From the NCBI GenBank assembly GCA_948330435.1, contig CAOJBY010000004.1:62001-126000 (forward strand): 64,000 nt of DNA, written 5' to 3'. The stretch is from an uncultured Lachnoclostridium sp. Its GTDB lineage: Bacteria > Bacillota > Clostridia > Lachnospirales > Lachnospiraceae. Under the pieces are notes generated by a model. That model worked only from the letters and a program-made list of their open reading frames with translations, ran no database searches and was not told the DNA's origin. Below, piece after piece: positions 1 through 8,684 of the stretch. How positions within the stretch are numbered: position 1 is the stretch's first letter; each line of letters opens with the position of its first letter. Position numbers and translations under genes: made by a program.

Positions 1-828
1 TGACTGATAGGGACATTCTCCGTAAATTCTCTCAAAAATAGCCCGCAATACAGGGAAAATCTCTACATCACGATTGTAATTTACCGTGGTCTCTCCATAG
101 GCATCCAGATGATAGGGATCAATCATATTTACATCGTTTAAGTCCGCAGTCGCCGCTTCATAGGCCAGATTCACCGGATGTATCAAAGGCAGGTTCCAGA
201 TGGGAAATGTCTCAAACTTGGCATAACCTGCACGAATTCCCCTTTTATGCTCATGATAAAGCTGGGAAAGGCAGGTTGCCATTTTACCGCTTCCCGGACC
301 CGGAGCCGTAACTACCACCAGCGGCCGAGAAGTCTCTATATACTCATTATGCCCATATCCCTCCTCACTGACAATCAATGGTATATTGTTCGGATAGCCA
401 GGAATCATATAATGACGGTATACTCTCACTCCCATCTTCTCCAGGCGGCTCTGGAACATCTGGGCACTATATTGTCCTGCAAAATGAGTAATGCATACAC
501 TTCCTACATAGAGATCCTTTGACTCAAAAATTCCTTTCAAGCGGAGCAAATCAGAATCATAAGTAATTCCCAGATCTCCCCGAATCTTATTTTTCTCAAT
601 ATCTTCAGCACTGATTACAATCACAATCTCTACCTGTTCTTTAAGCTGCATCAACATCCTAAGTTTGCTGTCCGGTTCAAAACCCGGAAGCACTCTGGAG
701 GCATGGTGATCGTCATACAGTTTTCCCCCAAATTCCAAATAAAGCTTATTATCAAACTGGCCGATCCGTTCCTTAATATGCTCCGACTGCATTTTTAAAT
801 ATTTTTCATTATCAAATCCTTTTTTCAT
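1..828 (-). CDS. DUF1846 family protein, 3-prime part outside window
   Basis: The minus frame opens with MKKGFDNEKYLKMQSEHI after a GGAGGAACGG ribosome site and stays open for 276 codons to the window edge. The N-terminus, the LYLEFGGKLYDDHHASRVLPGF stretch (seen as two adjoining blocks) and the later TAPGPGSGKMATCLSQLYH segment match the DUF1846 family, soluble proteins of about 500 residues of unknown role that carry a P-loop-like glycine-rich stretch. About half of the protein is visible. It lies 21 bp upstream of the membrane glycosyltransferase gene in transcript order reversed, so the two may or may not share a promoter. Family assignment is firm, function is unknown. Confidence 0.85.
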   Translation of the reverse strand, partial: MKKGFDNEKYLKMQSEHIKERIGQFDNKLYLEFGGKLYDDHHASRVLPGFEPDSKLRMLMQLKEQVEIVIVISAEDIEKNKIRGDLGITYDSDLLRLKGIFESKDLYVGSVCITHFAGQYSAQMFQSRLEKMGVRVYRHYMIPGYPNNIPLIVSEEGYGHNEYIETSRPLVVVTAPGPGSGKMATCLSQLYHEHKRGIRAGYAKFETFPIWNLPLIHPVNLAYEAATADLNDVNMIDPYHLDAYGETTVNYNRDVEIFPVLRAIFERIYGECPYQS

Positions 829-849
829 CCGTTCCTCCGCCTCATAACA

Positions 850-2376
850 TCAAAATTTAAACATATTGGAAAACATATACATCCCTGATCCCGTGAGAGT
901 AAGTATAGCCCCAATCCCAACTCCCGCAAACATCCACCGGAATATTGTAGGCTCTTTCAGACATTTTTCCAAATAACTTCCCAGATATATTGCCCCCAGC
1001 ATGGCGGTAGGCACAATATACCGAAAATCCATGGTACAGCCATAGGGCAAGCGAACATTTAAGAGCAAATGATTCAGATAAATCCAAATCCAAAGTCCAG
1101 GAAGCCCCAAGTATAGAAACTGTTCTCTTACAGATTTTCCTATCATTCTCTCTTTCCAGCCCCGAACGCAGACTGCCACAGCAGAAAATACAGCCTGAAC
1201 TACCAGTATCAGATTGCTGACAATCAGAACCGCTGCCGGCCATTCCTCCACATGGTGGTATTCGAATTCCCCCACAACCGCTGACTTTACAAGATAAAAG
1301 TTCAGATTGTACTCCTCAAAAGGATTCAGGTAAACCGGTGACAACAGCCTGGAAATGGGAAAGAACAGGAATCTCTCCGCAAAGCCATGATCACCACAGT
1401 AGACATTATCACCCGGCTGCAGTACAAAATTCAGCCCCTGTCCAAACATCAGGTAATTCCGAATGGGATAATACAGGCCAATGGGCATGGAAATGCAGCC
1501 AAATACCACAAACTGACCAATCAGCGGCCTCCATGTACCATCCTTAACAGCCCTTATCAGCTTCACAAGCATAAATATTCCAGTAAAAGCCGCCAAAAGG
1601 GCACAGGAAATCTTTGTAAAAATTCCAAATCCAAATCCAAAGGCCAGAAAAATCACATTCCCATAGCCCGGATTTTTGAACCATCGAATGGTATAGAGGA
1701 TGATAAAGGTCATTAAAAACGTCACCAGAGCGTCATTATTCACCCATCCTCCAAGCATATACTGAACCGGAAGAAAGGCACAGATGGAAAGTGCAATCAC
1801 TGTGGCAGTCTTTCCCAATTTCAACTCCTTAAAAATCTTTCCGGTTGTCAGCAGGGTAAAACATGTAGCAGTACAGGATATAATTTTGGCACTTTCAAAG
1901 AGATAAACCTCATCCGTGATATGAAGTACTTTCCCTGTTACTTTCATAGCACATGCCGCCAGAATGTGGAACAGGGGAGGGTGATAGTATTGGCCTCCAT
2001 TTTCCAGCGGAAGTGCTCCCGTCTCAAAAATCGTCAGGACATAGGAAGCATGTCCATAATATCCCACTCTGGTAATCTCACCCAAATCATGGTAGGCCGT
2101 ATAAGAAGGCTTATAAAGAGCAAATCCGATCCGCATGGCAAGACCTGCCAAAAGAATAACAGAAACCAGCCCTTTGTAAGTCAAACGCTTACAAAAGGCC
2201 AGAATTAGTACACCTATTCCTATCAATATCATCAAATTCCATAAAATGGGCTGGATCAGATCTCTGTCATTTAGAATCCCTTTTTTCATAAAAATCCAGA
2301 ACAACAGGACAATAACAGCAAGCGTAATTCCCTCCAAGGCGAATTCCCGCCCAAAAGTCATAAGCTTCTTTTTCAT
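850..2376 (-). CDS. GT39-like multi-pass membrane glycosyltransferase
   Basis: This 508-residue protein has about 11-13 hydrophobic segments, starting at residues 17-30 and 47-62. The first long outward loop carries an acidic D-L-G-E motif after YTAYHD (near residue 95) and a YYHPPLFH motif, the layout of the GT-C fold PMT/ArnT (dolichyl- or undecaprenyl-phosphate-sugar using) transferases. Such enzymes add a lipid-linked sugar to a surface polymer or protein on the outer face of the membrane. The gene ends 21 bp from the DUF1846 start and begins 14 bp after galE in the same direction, so an operon with galE, which supplies UDP-galactose, is plausible. The acceptor cannot be told from sequence. 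Confidence 0.75.
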   Translation of the reverse strand: MKKKLMTFGREFALEGITLAVIVLLFWIFMKKGILNDRDLIQPILWNLMILIGIGVLILAFCKRLTYKGLVSVILLAGLAMRIGFALYKPSYTAYHDLGEITRVGYYGHASYVLTIFETGALPLENGGQYYHPPLFHILAACAMKVTGKVLHITDEVYLFESAKIISCTATCFTLLTTGKIFKELKLGKTATVIALSICAFLPVQYMLGGWVNNDALVTFLMTFIILYTIRWFKNPGYGNVIFLAFGFGFGIFTKISCALLAAFTGIFMLVKLIRAVKDGTWRPLIGQFVVFGCISMPIGLYYPIRNYLMFGQGLNFVLQPGDNVYCGDHGFAERFLFFPISRLLSPVYLNPFEEYNLNFYLVKSAVVGEFEYHHVEEWPAAVLIVSNLILVVQAVFSAVAVCVRGWKERMIGKSVREQFLYLGLPGLWIWIYLNHLLLNVRLPYGCTMDFRYIVPTAMLGAIYLGSYLEKCLKEPTIFRWMFAGVGIGAILTLTGSGMYMFSNMFKF

Positions 2377-2390
2377 TCTAATCGTTCTCT

Positions 2391-3407
2391 CTATTCCTCA
2401 TATCCATTTGGATTCATAGACTGCCATTTCCAGGAGTCGGCACACATTTCTTCGATTCCGTTCTCCGCTTCCCAGCCAAGCTCCGCCTTTGCCTTTGCCG
2501 GATCTGCATAGCAGGTGGCAATATCGCCGGGACGCCGGGGCTTTACTGCATAAGGAATCTTCTTTCCACAGGCCTTTTCAAAGGCATGCACCACATCCAA
2601 TACGCTGTAGCCCTTGCCGGTACCCAGATTATAGATAAGAACACCCTTTTTCTCTTCCAGCTTCTTAATGGCTGCTACATGGCCCTTTGCCAGATCCACC
2701 ACATGAATATAATCCCTGACGCCTGTTCCATCCGGTGTATCGTAATCATCTCCGAATACACCCAAACACTCTAGCTTACCAATAGCCACCTGTGCCACAT
2801 AGGGAACCAGATTGTTGGGAATTCCCTTGGGATCCTCACCAATCAGGCCACTCTTATGTGCTCCAATTGGATTGAAGTAACGAAGAAGAATCACATTCCA
2901 CTCCGGATCTGATACATGAATATCCTCCAATACCTGTTCCAGCATACCCTTTGTCTGTCCGTAGGGATTGGTAATCTTTCCCTTGGGACATTCCTCAGTA
3001 ATGGGAATAAAGGCTGGATCTCCATATACCGTAGCGGAGGAACTAAATACAATGTTCTTAACATTGTGCTTACGCATCACATCACAGAGTACCAGAGTTC
3101 CTGCAATGTTATTGTAGTAATACTCGATGGGCTTTGCTACGGACTCTCCCACTGCTTTCAGTCCTGCAAAATGAATCACCGAGTCAATCTGCTCTTTCTC
3201 AAAAATCTTGTTAAGAGCCTCCCGATCCAAAATATCCGCCTCATAGAATGTGGGCTTCTTTCCTGTGATCTGCTCAATCCGATCCATAGATTTTCTGCTG
3301 GCGTTATACAGATTGTCCACAACTACAACCTCGTAGCCTGCCTCTAAAAGCTCCACGCAAGTATGACTACCGATAAAGCCCGCACCGCCTGTGACTAAAA
3401 TCGCCAT
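2391..3407 (-). CDS. galE: UDP-glucose 4-epimerase
   Basis: This 338-residue short-chain dehydrogenase-type epimerase interconverts UDP-glucose and UDP-galactose with bound NAD in the cytoplasm. It has the N-terminal TGGAGFIG dinucleotide motif (residues 6-13), the serine run SSSATVYG (122-129) and the catalytic pair Tyr149 and Lys153 in NPYGQTKG, at full family length. The frame is open 30 codons further upstream, but the start was placed at MAILVTGG because GGAGGAAAAATTT precedes it and homologues begin there. A strong promoter lies 60-90 bp upstream. The downstream gene is a membrane glycosyltransferase, which fits a supply role for surface glycans. Confidence 0.95.
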   Translation of the reverse strand: MAILVTGGAGFIGSHTCVELLEAGYEVVVVDNLYNASRKSMDRIEQITGKKPTFYEADILDREALNKIFEKEQIDSVIHFAGLKAVGESVAKPIEYYYNNIAGTLVLCDVMRKHNVKNIVFSSSATVYGDPAFIPITEECPKGKITNPYGQTKGMLEQVLEDIHVSDPEWNVILLRYFNPIGAHKSGLIGEDPKGIPNNLVPYVAQVAIGKLECLGVFGDDYDTPDGTGVRDYIHVVDLAKGHVAAIKKLEEKKGVLIYNLGTGKGYSVLDVVHAFEKACGKKIPYAVKPRRPGDIATCYADPAKAKAELGWEAENGIEEMCADSWKWQSMNPNGYEE

Positions 3408-3468
3408 AAATTTTTCCTCCTTATACACTATATGGATTAAAATACTTTCGATTTGAAATTCCTTTCTA

Positions 3469-3497
3469 AATATAGCATGGTTTTGGGGTGGGTGCAA
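3469..3497 (-). promoter_or_regulatory. galE promoter, sigma-A type
   Basis: On the minus strand TTGCAC (3492-3497) and TATATT (3469-3474) are separated by exactly 17 bp, and a TG dinucleotide one base before the -10 makes it an extended -10 site. It sits 62 bp upstream of the galE start. Confidence 0.65.
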
Positions 3498-3604
3498 GAG
3501 AGTTACGTCGTGAATTTGTATATGAAAAGTGAAACTTTAAGTTCATTCTTGGGCGTATTGGAAAAGATATGGATTTTTCCCTCTGTCTGTGCTATGCTTA
3601 CAAA

Positions 3605-4129
3605 ATGATGCGATATTTAAAACCAATTTTAAAACCTTTTTCTTTCTTACCAGCTATATTCATGCTGTATGTAATCTTCCAGTTCTCCGCACAGCCCGGC
3701 GAGGTCTCCGGAAACTTAAGCTGGAGGGCCACCCATAAACTCCTGGAGATTACTTGTGAATCTTTTGAAACCGGATGGAGTTCGGCAGAACTTAATCTCT
3801 ATACAGAGATGCTGCATCCCTATGTACGTAAGCTTGCCCATGTGACAGAATACTTTCTGCTGGCCGTATGTGTCTCCTTTCCCCTGTATGTCTATGGGCT
3901 GCGGGGAATTGCTTTAACCATACTGGCCGGTGGATTCTGCGTAGCCTGTGCCTGTCTGGACGAATACCATCAGTCCTTTGTAGCAGGCCGGGGGCCTTCC
4001 AAACGAGATGTTATGATCGACAGCATCGGAATCTTAATCGGTGTAATTCTGGTCCGAATTGTCTGCTTTATCGGACGGATTACGATATTTCGGGAACGAA
4101 AACCCAGGCGAAAGCAGATACGGAGGTAA
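3605..4129 (+). CDS. VanZ-like membrane protein
   Basis: The protein has 174 residues with four hydrophobic segments and the VanZ-type pattern: an early FSAQPGE after the first segment, then HPYVRKLAHVTEYF in the middle and CLDEYHQSFVAGR followed by DVMIDSIGILIG near the end. VanZ proteins are small inner-membrane proteins, some linked to teicoplanin tolerance; the general function is unclear. The start is uncertain: an ATG at 3569 adds 12 residues and has only a weak GGAAAAG two bases before it, and neither start has a good ribosome site. The 3-prime end abuts a cotJB-like remnant on the opposite strand, exactly at this stop codon. Confidence 0.8.
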   Translation: MMRYLKPILKPFSFLPAIFMLYVIFQFSAQPGEVSGNLSWRATHKLLEITCESFETGWSSAELNLYTEMLHPYVRKLAHVTEYFLLAVCVSFPLYVYGLRGIALTILAGGFCVACACLDEYHQSFVAGRGPSKRDVMIDSIGILIGVILVRIVCFIGRITIFRERKPRRKQIRR

Positions 4130-4320
4130 AGCATCAGATCGTTGATCGCAAACCCTACCATAGATATTTCATTCATCGCCTTTTCCCGTTGGGAGAAGCC
4201 AGCGTCATCCAAAAAGGAGCAGGGAATTTTCTCTGCAGCGTAAAACTGCATATTCAGGCAGGGGAAAGAGCCCATTGCCAGGGATTCCGGCGTACAATCG
4301 CAGGTGACAGAATCTTTCAT
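3970..4320 (-). pseudogene. cotJB-like remnant truncated against the VanZ gene
   Basis: An ATG at 4320 follows a perfect AGGAGG (spacing 7) and opens 116 codons. Residues up to about 65 look coding, with a cysteine-rich N-terminus, a LAMGSFPCLNMQFY stretch and then MNEISMVGFAINDLMLYL. That last stretch resembles the CotJB spore-coat consensus, which continues as LYLDTHP. Here the similarity stops right after LYL, which is exactly the point where the frame enters the antisense of the VanZ 3-prime end (stop at 4127-4129); the rest is an antisense shadow. I infer a deletion that joined a truncated coat gene tail to tail with vanZ. The LAMGSFP part could be a CotJA-like piece. The CotJB call rests on a short match. 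Confidence 0.45.
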
Positions 4321-4324
4321 AACA

Positions 4325-4445
4325 ACACCTCCTATTTGTAGTCCCATAATCTCTTTCCAGTAAGCCTTTATATAAATCAATTCTCAGCCACAAATACATG
4401 TGTCTGCAAATTGATTTGTGCACTGTAAGGAGATTACTGTTTTCA
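4325..4445 (-). repeat. Palindromic leader element, copy A
   Basis: Read on the minus strand, this begins AAAACAGTAATCTCC, carries AGTGCACA, a central stem AATCAATT/AATTGATT, an apical stem CAGACACA/TGTGGCTG, and ends TTATGGGACTACAAATAGG just before AGGAGG. It aligns over its length with copies B (34384-34501) and C (43369-43495) and ends at the ribosome site of the cotJB-like remnant. No second function is visible between 4446 and 4537, which is AT-rich. Confidence 0.7.
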
Positions 4446-4537
4446 CTTTTATAAAAAGCAAGTTACCACATTATTTTTTGAAGAATAAAAAATAATAATC
4501 TGGTGAATCATGTCCAAAGGAGGCATTTATTTGTTTT

Positions 4538-6634
4538 TTATTTTTCCATTAAAATCTCTCCTGAGATTCGCCACTGTGGCCCACCCAGGTCTAATGAAAC
4601 TTTTTTCACGGGGACGTGTAAATAATCAAGTGAATCGCTTCCGTCCCGGCGTATGCTTATATAGGCTTCCGTCTCATCACCATCCAGGTCTTCTTTTATG
4701 CCAGAGATAGACAGTATGGTTATTTCCTGGTTCGTTTCACCAAAATATGGCAATTCCATGCCGGGAACGGTGTAGTACTCATTGACTTCTTCCGCCTGGC
4801 CTGTAAGGTACAGTGGAATGGCATTTTCAATCAATTCTGTAATTCCTGCATCCGTATAATTCAGGTACGTGAATTTTCCCCATTTTCCATCTCCCATATA
4901 GTTTAAACAGGCTTCCAATTCATGCCCCGGGTAGTTGCCTGTATGATTGATATTTGAATATCCGGCCAGTTCCGCACGGAGTATGATTTTTTCTTCCACA
5001 AAATGAAAGTCTATCTGAGATCCGGCATAGTAGGCATATTCATTGTCCAGTTCTTCCTGGTCTACTTTCTCCGTCACGCCCACAGGCTCTCCGTCAAATA
5101 TAAGCCTTACTCCCTCCTGGGTATACTGCGTGTCGAAATGTGATGTCAGTTCTTTTGTATAGTCCTCTTCCAGATAGTGATAGATGTTCCAGGAATTGTC
5201 TGGGGCCTTATCCACCATAAACAGGGAGCGAATGGAGATCCCTGTTCCGTGGAGCACATAGGTGATTATGGCAAGCTCCTCTTTCCCGTCATTGTCAAAG
5301 TCCTGCTCCTGAATCAATGGCTCTATTTCATAATTGGATATGAGGGGGACTTCGGCATATACAAGGCTGTCCGGTGTGCGAACTGCCATTGCTTCTCCCT
5401 CATGTACACCGTAGAGTGCAAATTGCTCCGTTTCACCCATCAAGAGCAGCTCTGTCTCACCCAGGCTTTCCCCCATTCCTGAATGCTCCGTTCCTACGAT
5501 TGCTTTATCTGTCCAGAGTTCTTCCTCATCACTGTCAGTCTCTTCACCATTTTTATCCGGATTTACGGATTCCCCGACCGATAATATTTCAGAAAAAGGA
5601 ACCTCTTTGTGTATGCCCGCAATTGCTTTTCCCTCCTCCTCTCCTGCAGTCAAAAAGGAAATGCCGCAGCCGCTGATCATCAACAGCAGCAAAAGGCTTA
5701 TGAGCATATGAGGGCGTTTCGTATTCAATGCATGGCGAATTCGCTTTTTTGTGCTGCTTTCGCCAAAATAGAGTACAGGTGAGATTCCGCTGCATTTGCA
5801 GGCAAAATCTAATAGGGTCTGGGCATAATGTCTTTTTTGTATAGCGTTTTTTCCCCGGAGGACGCATTCATCACAATACATTTCCATATCACGATTCAAG
5901 GTACGAAAAGCAAGCCACGCCAGAGGATTAAACCAGTGCAGAATCAACACCAGAACTGCCACGCATTTAATCCATGGATCCCGGCTTCGGATATGCCTGC
6001 GTTCATGCTCCAGAATGTCCTTAAGCTGCTCCTTTTGGCTCTCCAATTCCCGGGGAATGTAGATTCTTGAGGGAAAGCCAGGCATTACAAATGGAGTGTT
6101 AATCTCTTTTGTGCTCCACACATCATGCTCTATTTGAATGGCAGCAGCAGCCCGTTTTCTCAGTCTCCTCCACCCTGTCAGATTGATTGCCGCAAGGCCT
6201 GCGGCTCCCAATAGCCACAGGGTAAAAAGAACTTCCGTTACTCCTATGGCAAAACCGTTCTGGATTTCTGCCTTTTGCCCCTGTATCTTAGATATGATTG
6301 TTTCTGTCTCATCGGATGAAAGGTTATTTCCAGGGTAGCCTGGCATGCCCTCGGGGATTTCTGTTCCTGTTTCGTTTTCGTCCTGTGTCTCCATGCCCCC
6401 GTTTTGCTGCTTCTCAGAAAGTACTTGTCCTGCTTCCGGCAGGAGATTCCTTACTGTATGAAAGGACCCAAAATTCACTGGCGGCAGCAGAAGCACCAGG
6501 AGCAAGACCAGCCAGAGTATCCGGACATACAGCTTCGATAAGTTTCCTGTGATTCTGCGAAACAGGAGGATCCCCAAGATCAGTACGGCTCCTGACAAAC
6601 TATTTTGCAGCAACTGATTAAAAAATGCCGTCAT
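4538..6634 (-). CDS. BlaR1/MecR1-type M56 metallopeptidase sensor with novel C-terminal domain
   Basis: A 698-residue membrane protease-sensor. Hydrophobic segments lie near residues 13-27, 37-52, 131-151, 223-237 and 309-329; the zinc protease motif HERRH is at 210-214. In BlaR1 systems ligand binding outside triggers this domain to inactivate the BlaI repressor. Here the outer C-terminal 370 residues lack penicillin-binding motifs (no SxxK followed by KTG) and instead carry two acidic repeats, DFDNDGKEELAII and DLDGDETEAYISI, like calcium-binding loops. The start overlaps the blaI-type stop by 4 bp (ATGA) and follows GGAGGG, so the pair is translationally coupled. No beta-lactamase lies nearby; the signal sensed is unknown. 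Confidence 0.85.
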   Translation of the reverse strand: MTAFFNQLLQNSLSGAVLILGILLFRRITGNLSKLYVRILWLVLLLVLLLPPVNFGSFHTVRNLLPEAGQVLSEKQQNGGMETQDENETGTEIPEGMPGYPGNNLSSDETETIISKIQGQKAEIQNGFAIGVTEVLFTLWLLGAAGLAAINLTGWRRLRKRAAAAIQIEHDVWSTKEINTPFVMPGFPSRIYIPRELESQKEQLKDILEHERRHIRSRDPWIKCVAVLVLILHWFNPLAWLAFRTLNRDMEMYCDECVLRGKNAIQKRHYAQTLLDFACKCSGISPVLYFGESSTKKRIRHALNTKRPHMLISLLLLLMISGCGISFLTAGEEEGKAIAGIHKEVPFSEILSVGESVNPDKNGEETDSDEEELWTDKAIVGTEHSGMGESLGETELLLMGETEQFALYGVHEGEAMAVRTPDSLVYAEVPLISNYEIEPLIQEQDFDNDGKEELAIITYVLHGTGISIRSLFMVDKAPDNSWNIYHYLEEDYTKELTSHFDTQYTQEGVRLIFDGEPVGVTEKVDQEELDNEYAYYAGSQIDFHFVEEKIILRAELAGYSNINHTGNYPGHELEACLNYMGDGKWGKFTYLNYTDAGITELIENAIPLYLTGQAEEVNEYYTVPGMELPYFGETNQEITILSISGIKEDLDGDETEAYISIRRDGSDSLDYLHVPVKKVSLDLGGPQWRISGEILMEK

Positions 6635-6999
6635 CTTTCACCCTCCTCTGCTGCCTGATTAATCAGTTCCTGAAGCTCTCTTGCTTCTTTCTCTGTCAGC
6701 TTTTCGTCCTGCAGGAATGCGGCGATAAAGGCAGGAAGACTTCCATGGAACTTTTTCTCCAGAAACTCTTTGCTTTCCTGCCGCTGAATCTGTCCTCTGG
6801 ATACTAAGGTGCGAACTATGGCATTTTCATTTCGGACTATCTGCTTTTCTCCCAGGCTGCGTAGGATGGTGTAAGTAGTAGACTTTTTCCACCCCAGCCG
6901 TTCCCTGCACAGACCTACCAGTTCCATGGAATTGATTGGCTCTGTATCCCACAGGATGTCCATGAGACGGTATTCGCTCTCGTTGATGTGATAGTGCAA
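6631..6999 (-). CDS. BlaI/MecI/CopY family transcriptional repressor
   Basis: A 122-residue winged-helix repressor. The N-terminus NESEYRLMDILWDTEP and the following LGWKKSTTYTILRSL recognition region match the BlaI/MecI family; the C-terminus is the helical dimer region where the partner protease cuts. It starts at a TTG (6997-6999) behind GGGGGAA. Two tandem operator-like dyads and a promoter lie 80-150 bp upstream, so the gene probably represses its own operon until the coupled M56 sensor is activated. Identity is firm; target genes beyond the pair are unknown. Confidence 0.9.
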   Translation of the reverse strand: MHYHINESEYRLMDILWDTEPINSMELVGLCRERLGWKKSTTYTILRSLGEKQIVRNENAIVRTLVSRGQIQRQESKEFLEKKFHGSLPAFIAAFLQDEKLTEKEARELQELINQAAEEGER

Positions 7000-7082
7000 A
7001 TGTATTCCCCCTATTTTTCCTTAGATTTAGCAAGGATGTTTCATTGCCTTGCCCCGCTGCATAGATTTATATTCATAGTTCC

Positions 7083-7148
7083 CTTTAAGTCTATAACTAT
7101 AAACCTGCCCTTTTCTATAAGTTTACACTTATAAACCTAACCTGTCAA
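7083..7148 (-). promoter_or_regulatory. blaI-blaR1 type promoter with two operator dyads
   Basis: The minus strand has TTGACA (7143-7148), a 17-bp spacer and TAAACT (7120-7125). A dyad, TATAAGTGTAAACTTATA in minus sense, at 7115-7137 covers the -10 and spacer. A second 23-bp copy (7083-7105, beginning GGTTTATAGTTATAGAC) matches it at about 18 of 23 positions and lies just past the expected start point. The copies are 32 bp apart, three helical turns. Confidence 0.75.
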
Positions 7149-7256
7149 CCTTTTACCCAGAAAAAGATAAAAAATCATTTTTCTCACTTTATAACAGAAA
7201 GCAGCCACTTTGATTTCTTTCACACTCTTATTATTGATACGCAGGATATTCCTGTG

Positions 7257-8174
7257 TTATTTCAAAAACCCCTCCTGCACCAGATCCTGCACAACCTCCG
7301 TGGGAATCTCAAATTCCACGCTTCCCATATACCCAGGAGCCACTTCGTACTCATCAAAAACGATCATGAGCTTTCCGTCTTCGTTCACATAGAAAGTCGT
7401 ATCCTCTTTTACAGACTCAAAATCCCATTCCGGCGTATCGCCGTCTACCCAGTAAGCAATCATCTCATCTGCCGCCATCTGTTCTTTCATCTGCTGTTTG
7501 ATATTCTCGGAAATAGGGCCTGCAAAGTCCACACCCTCCTTAAACAATCCGGCCAGATTGATCATTTCTCCTGTCTGCTTGTCAATATGGTAGATCTTCA
7601 CCATCTGGGTACCGCTTGCCATCACAAGAAGCTGATCAAAACGAATGGAGAACAGGCGGTCACTGTCCGTAATGACAGAATAATCAAGCTCCACATCCAT
7701 ATGGCCCTCACCCTCGCCAGCGGCTTTCACATCTGCTTCATACTGTGCAATAATCTCATCTGTGTATTCCTGGATGCTCTTGTTAATCTTCTGGGTAGTC
7801 TCCTCATTCACCGTACCGTCCTCGTTCTTTACGCTGACCTCAGGGATCTTAATGTTGGCCGTCATATTGTTATTGTTCTCTGAACTTTCATATTCCCGAA
7901 AAGTTACTACCTCTGCAATGGCACCAATAACCGGAATCTTTGCCATGGCATGGGCAATTGCTGCCCCGGAATTAGCCATTACCGTGATGACCAGCATAGC
8001 TGCCGCAACACCTCCCACAACTCTTCCTGCATATACCAATACCTTTGATTTCTTTTTCATGTTCTTTTCCTCCTTTGCTTCACGGATCCCCATTTCCACC
8101 CTCTGACGCAGTTCCTTTGGAATCCTGATATTTTCATAGTCCTCCCTCATCTCTTCCAATCTTTTATCCCTCAT
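7257..8174 (-). CDS. RsiV-like anti-sigma factor with DUF3298 domain
   Basis: A 305-residue single-pass protein: a charged cytoplasmic N-terminus (1-45), one membrane segment near 46-70, and an outer domain with a DUF4163/DUF3298-like layout (KIYHIDKQTGEMINLAGLF, then a C-terminal FDEYEVAPGYMG). This is the form of RsiV, which holds an ECF sigma factor and in Bacillus subtilis and Clostridioides binds lysozyme, after which proteolysis frees the sigma factor. The start overlaps the sigma gene stop by 11 bp. No oatA or dlt gene follows, so the regulon is elsewhere. Lysozyme sensing is an inference from the family. Confidence 0.85.
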   Translation of the reverse strand: MRDKRLEEMREDYENIRIPKELRQRVEMGIREAKEEKNMKKKSKVLVYAGRVVGGVAAAMLVITVMANSGAAIAHAMAKIPVIGAIAEVVTFREYESSENNNNMTANIKIPEVSVKNEDGTVNEETTQKINKSIQEYTDEIIAQYEADVKAAGEGEGHMDVELDYSVITDSDRLFSIRFDQLLVMASGTQMVKIYHIDKQTGEMINLAGLFKEGVDFAGPISENIKQQMKEQMAADEMIAYWVDGDTPEWDFESVKEDTTFYVNEDGKLMIVFDEYEVAPGYMGSVEFEIPTEVVQDLVQEGFLK

Positions 8175-8658
8175 AGCTTAGTTCTCCTTTCGTAAGCTCA
8201 AGCTTCAGCTTTTTCAGGCTCCGATATAAAATGGTCTTTACTGTGTTGGTATTTTCATTTAGGATCCTTGCAATCTCACTAAGCTTCTGGTCCTCAAAAA
8301 ATCGAAGCACTACAACCGCTTTCTCCTTTTCGTCCAGTATTCCCAATGCTTCAATCGTATCAAAATCCTGATAGCTGTCCTCTTTTCCATCTTCATAAAA
8401 GTCTTCTACTGCCACCTCTTTCTGGTTTTTGCGGATGAAATCCAGGGCCGTATTCATGACAATTCGCCATAACCAGGTCTTTATATATGCTTCCTGCTTG
8501 ACGGATGCGGAATGCTTAATTGCTTTGTACACGCTTTCCTGCACAATATCCAGGGCATCTTCTTCGTTTCGCACATAGGTATATGCCAGGCGATACATGG
8601 CTTCGTAGGAATCCAAGACCATTTCCTCCACTTTCTTTTGTAATGCTTCTCCTCGCAT
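8164..8658 (-). CDS. ECF RNA polymerase sigma factor, SigV-like
   Basis: A 164-residue ECF sigma factor with region 2 (SYEAMYRLAYTYVRNEEDALDIVQE) split over residues 17-41, the KTWLWRIVMNTALDFIRK segment, and region 4 (LSEIARILNENTNTVKTILYRSLKKLK, in two blocks) near 125-152. It follows AGAGGAGG. The gene overlaps the RsiV-like anti-sigma gene, giving a two-gene stress operon. An ECF-type promoter lies 27 bp upstream, consistent with autoregulation. The exact stress is inferred from the anti-sigma partner. Confidence 0.9.
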   Translation of the reverse strand: MRGEALQKKVEEMVLDSYEAMYRLAYTYVRNEEDALDIVQESVYKAIKHSASVKQEAYIKTWLWRIVMNTALDFIRKNQKEVAVEDFYEDGKEDSYQDFDTIEALGILDEKEKAVVVLRFFEDQKLSEIARILNENTNTVKTILYRSLKKLKLELTKGELSYEG

Positions 8659-8684
8659 CGGCTCTTTCCTCCTCTCTGTAACAA

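Noticed and set aside
178..522. Plus-strand 114-codon frame
   Set aside because: It lies entirely antisense to the DUF1846 coding frame and shows no ribosome site or family match.
857..1243. Second minus-strand frame inside the GT39-like gene
   Set aside because: Out-of-frame shadow with no hydrophobic pattern or start signal.
4538..6999. Beta-lactamase resistance locus
   Set aside because: Only the regulator and protease are present; no beta-lactamase or PBP gene nearby, and the sensor lacks PBP motifs.
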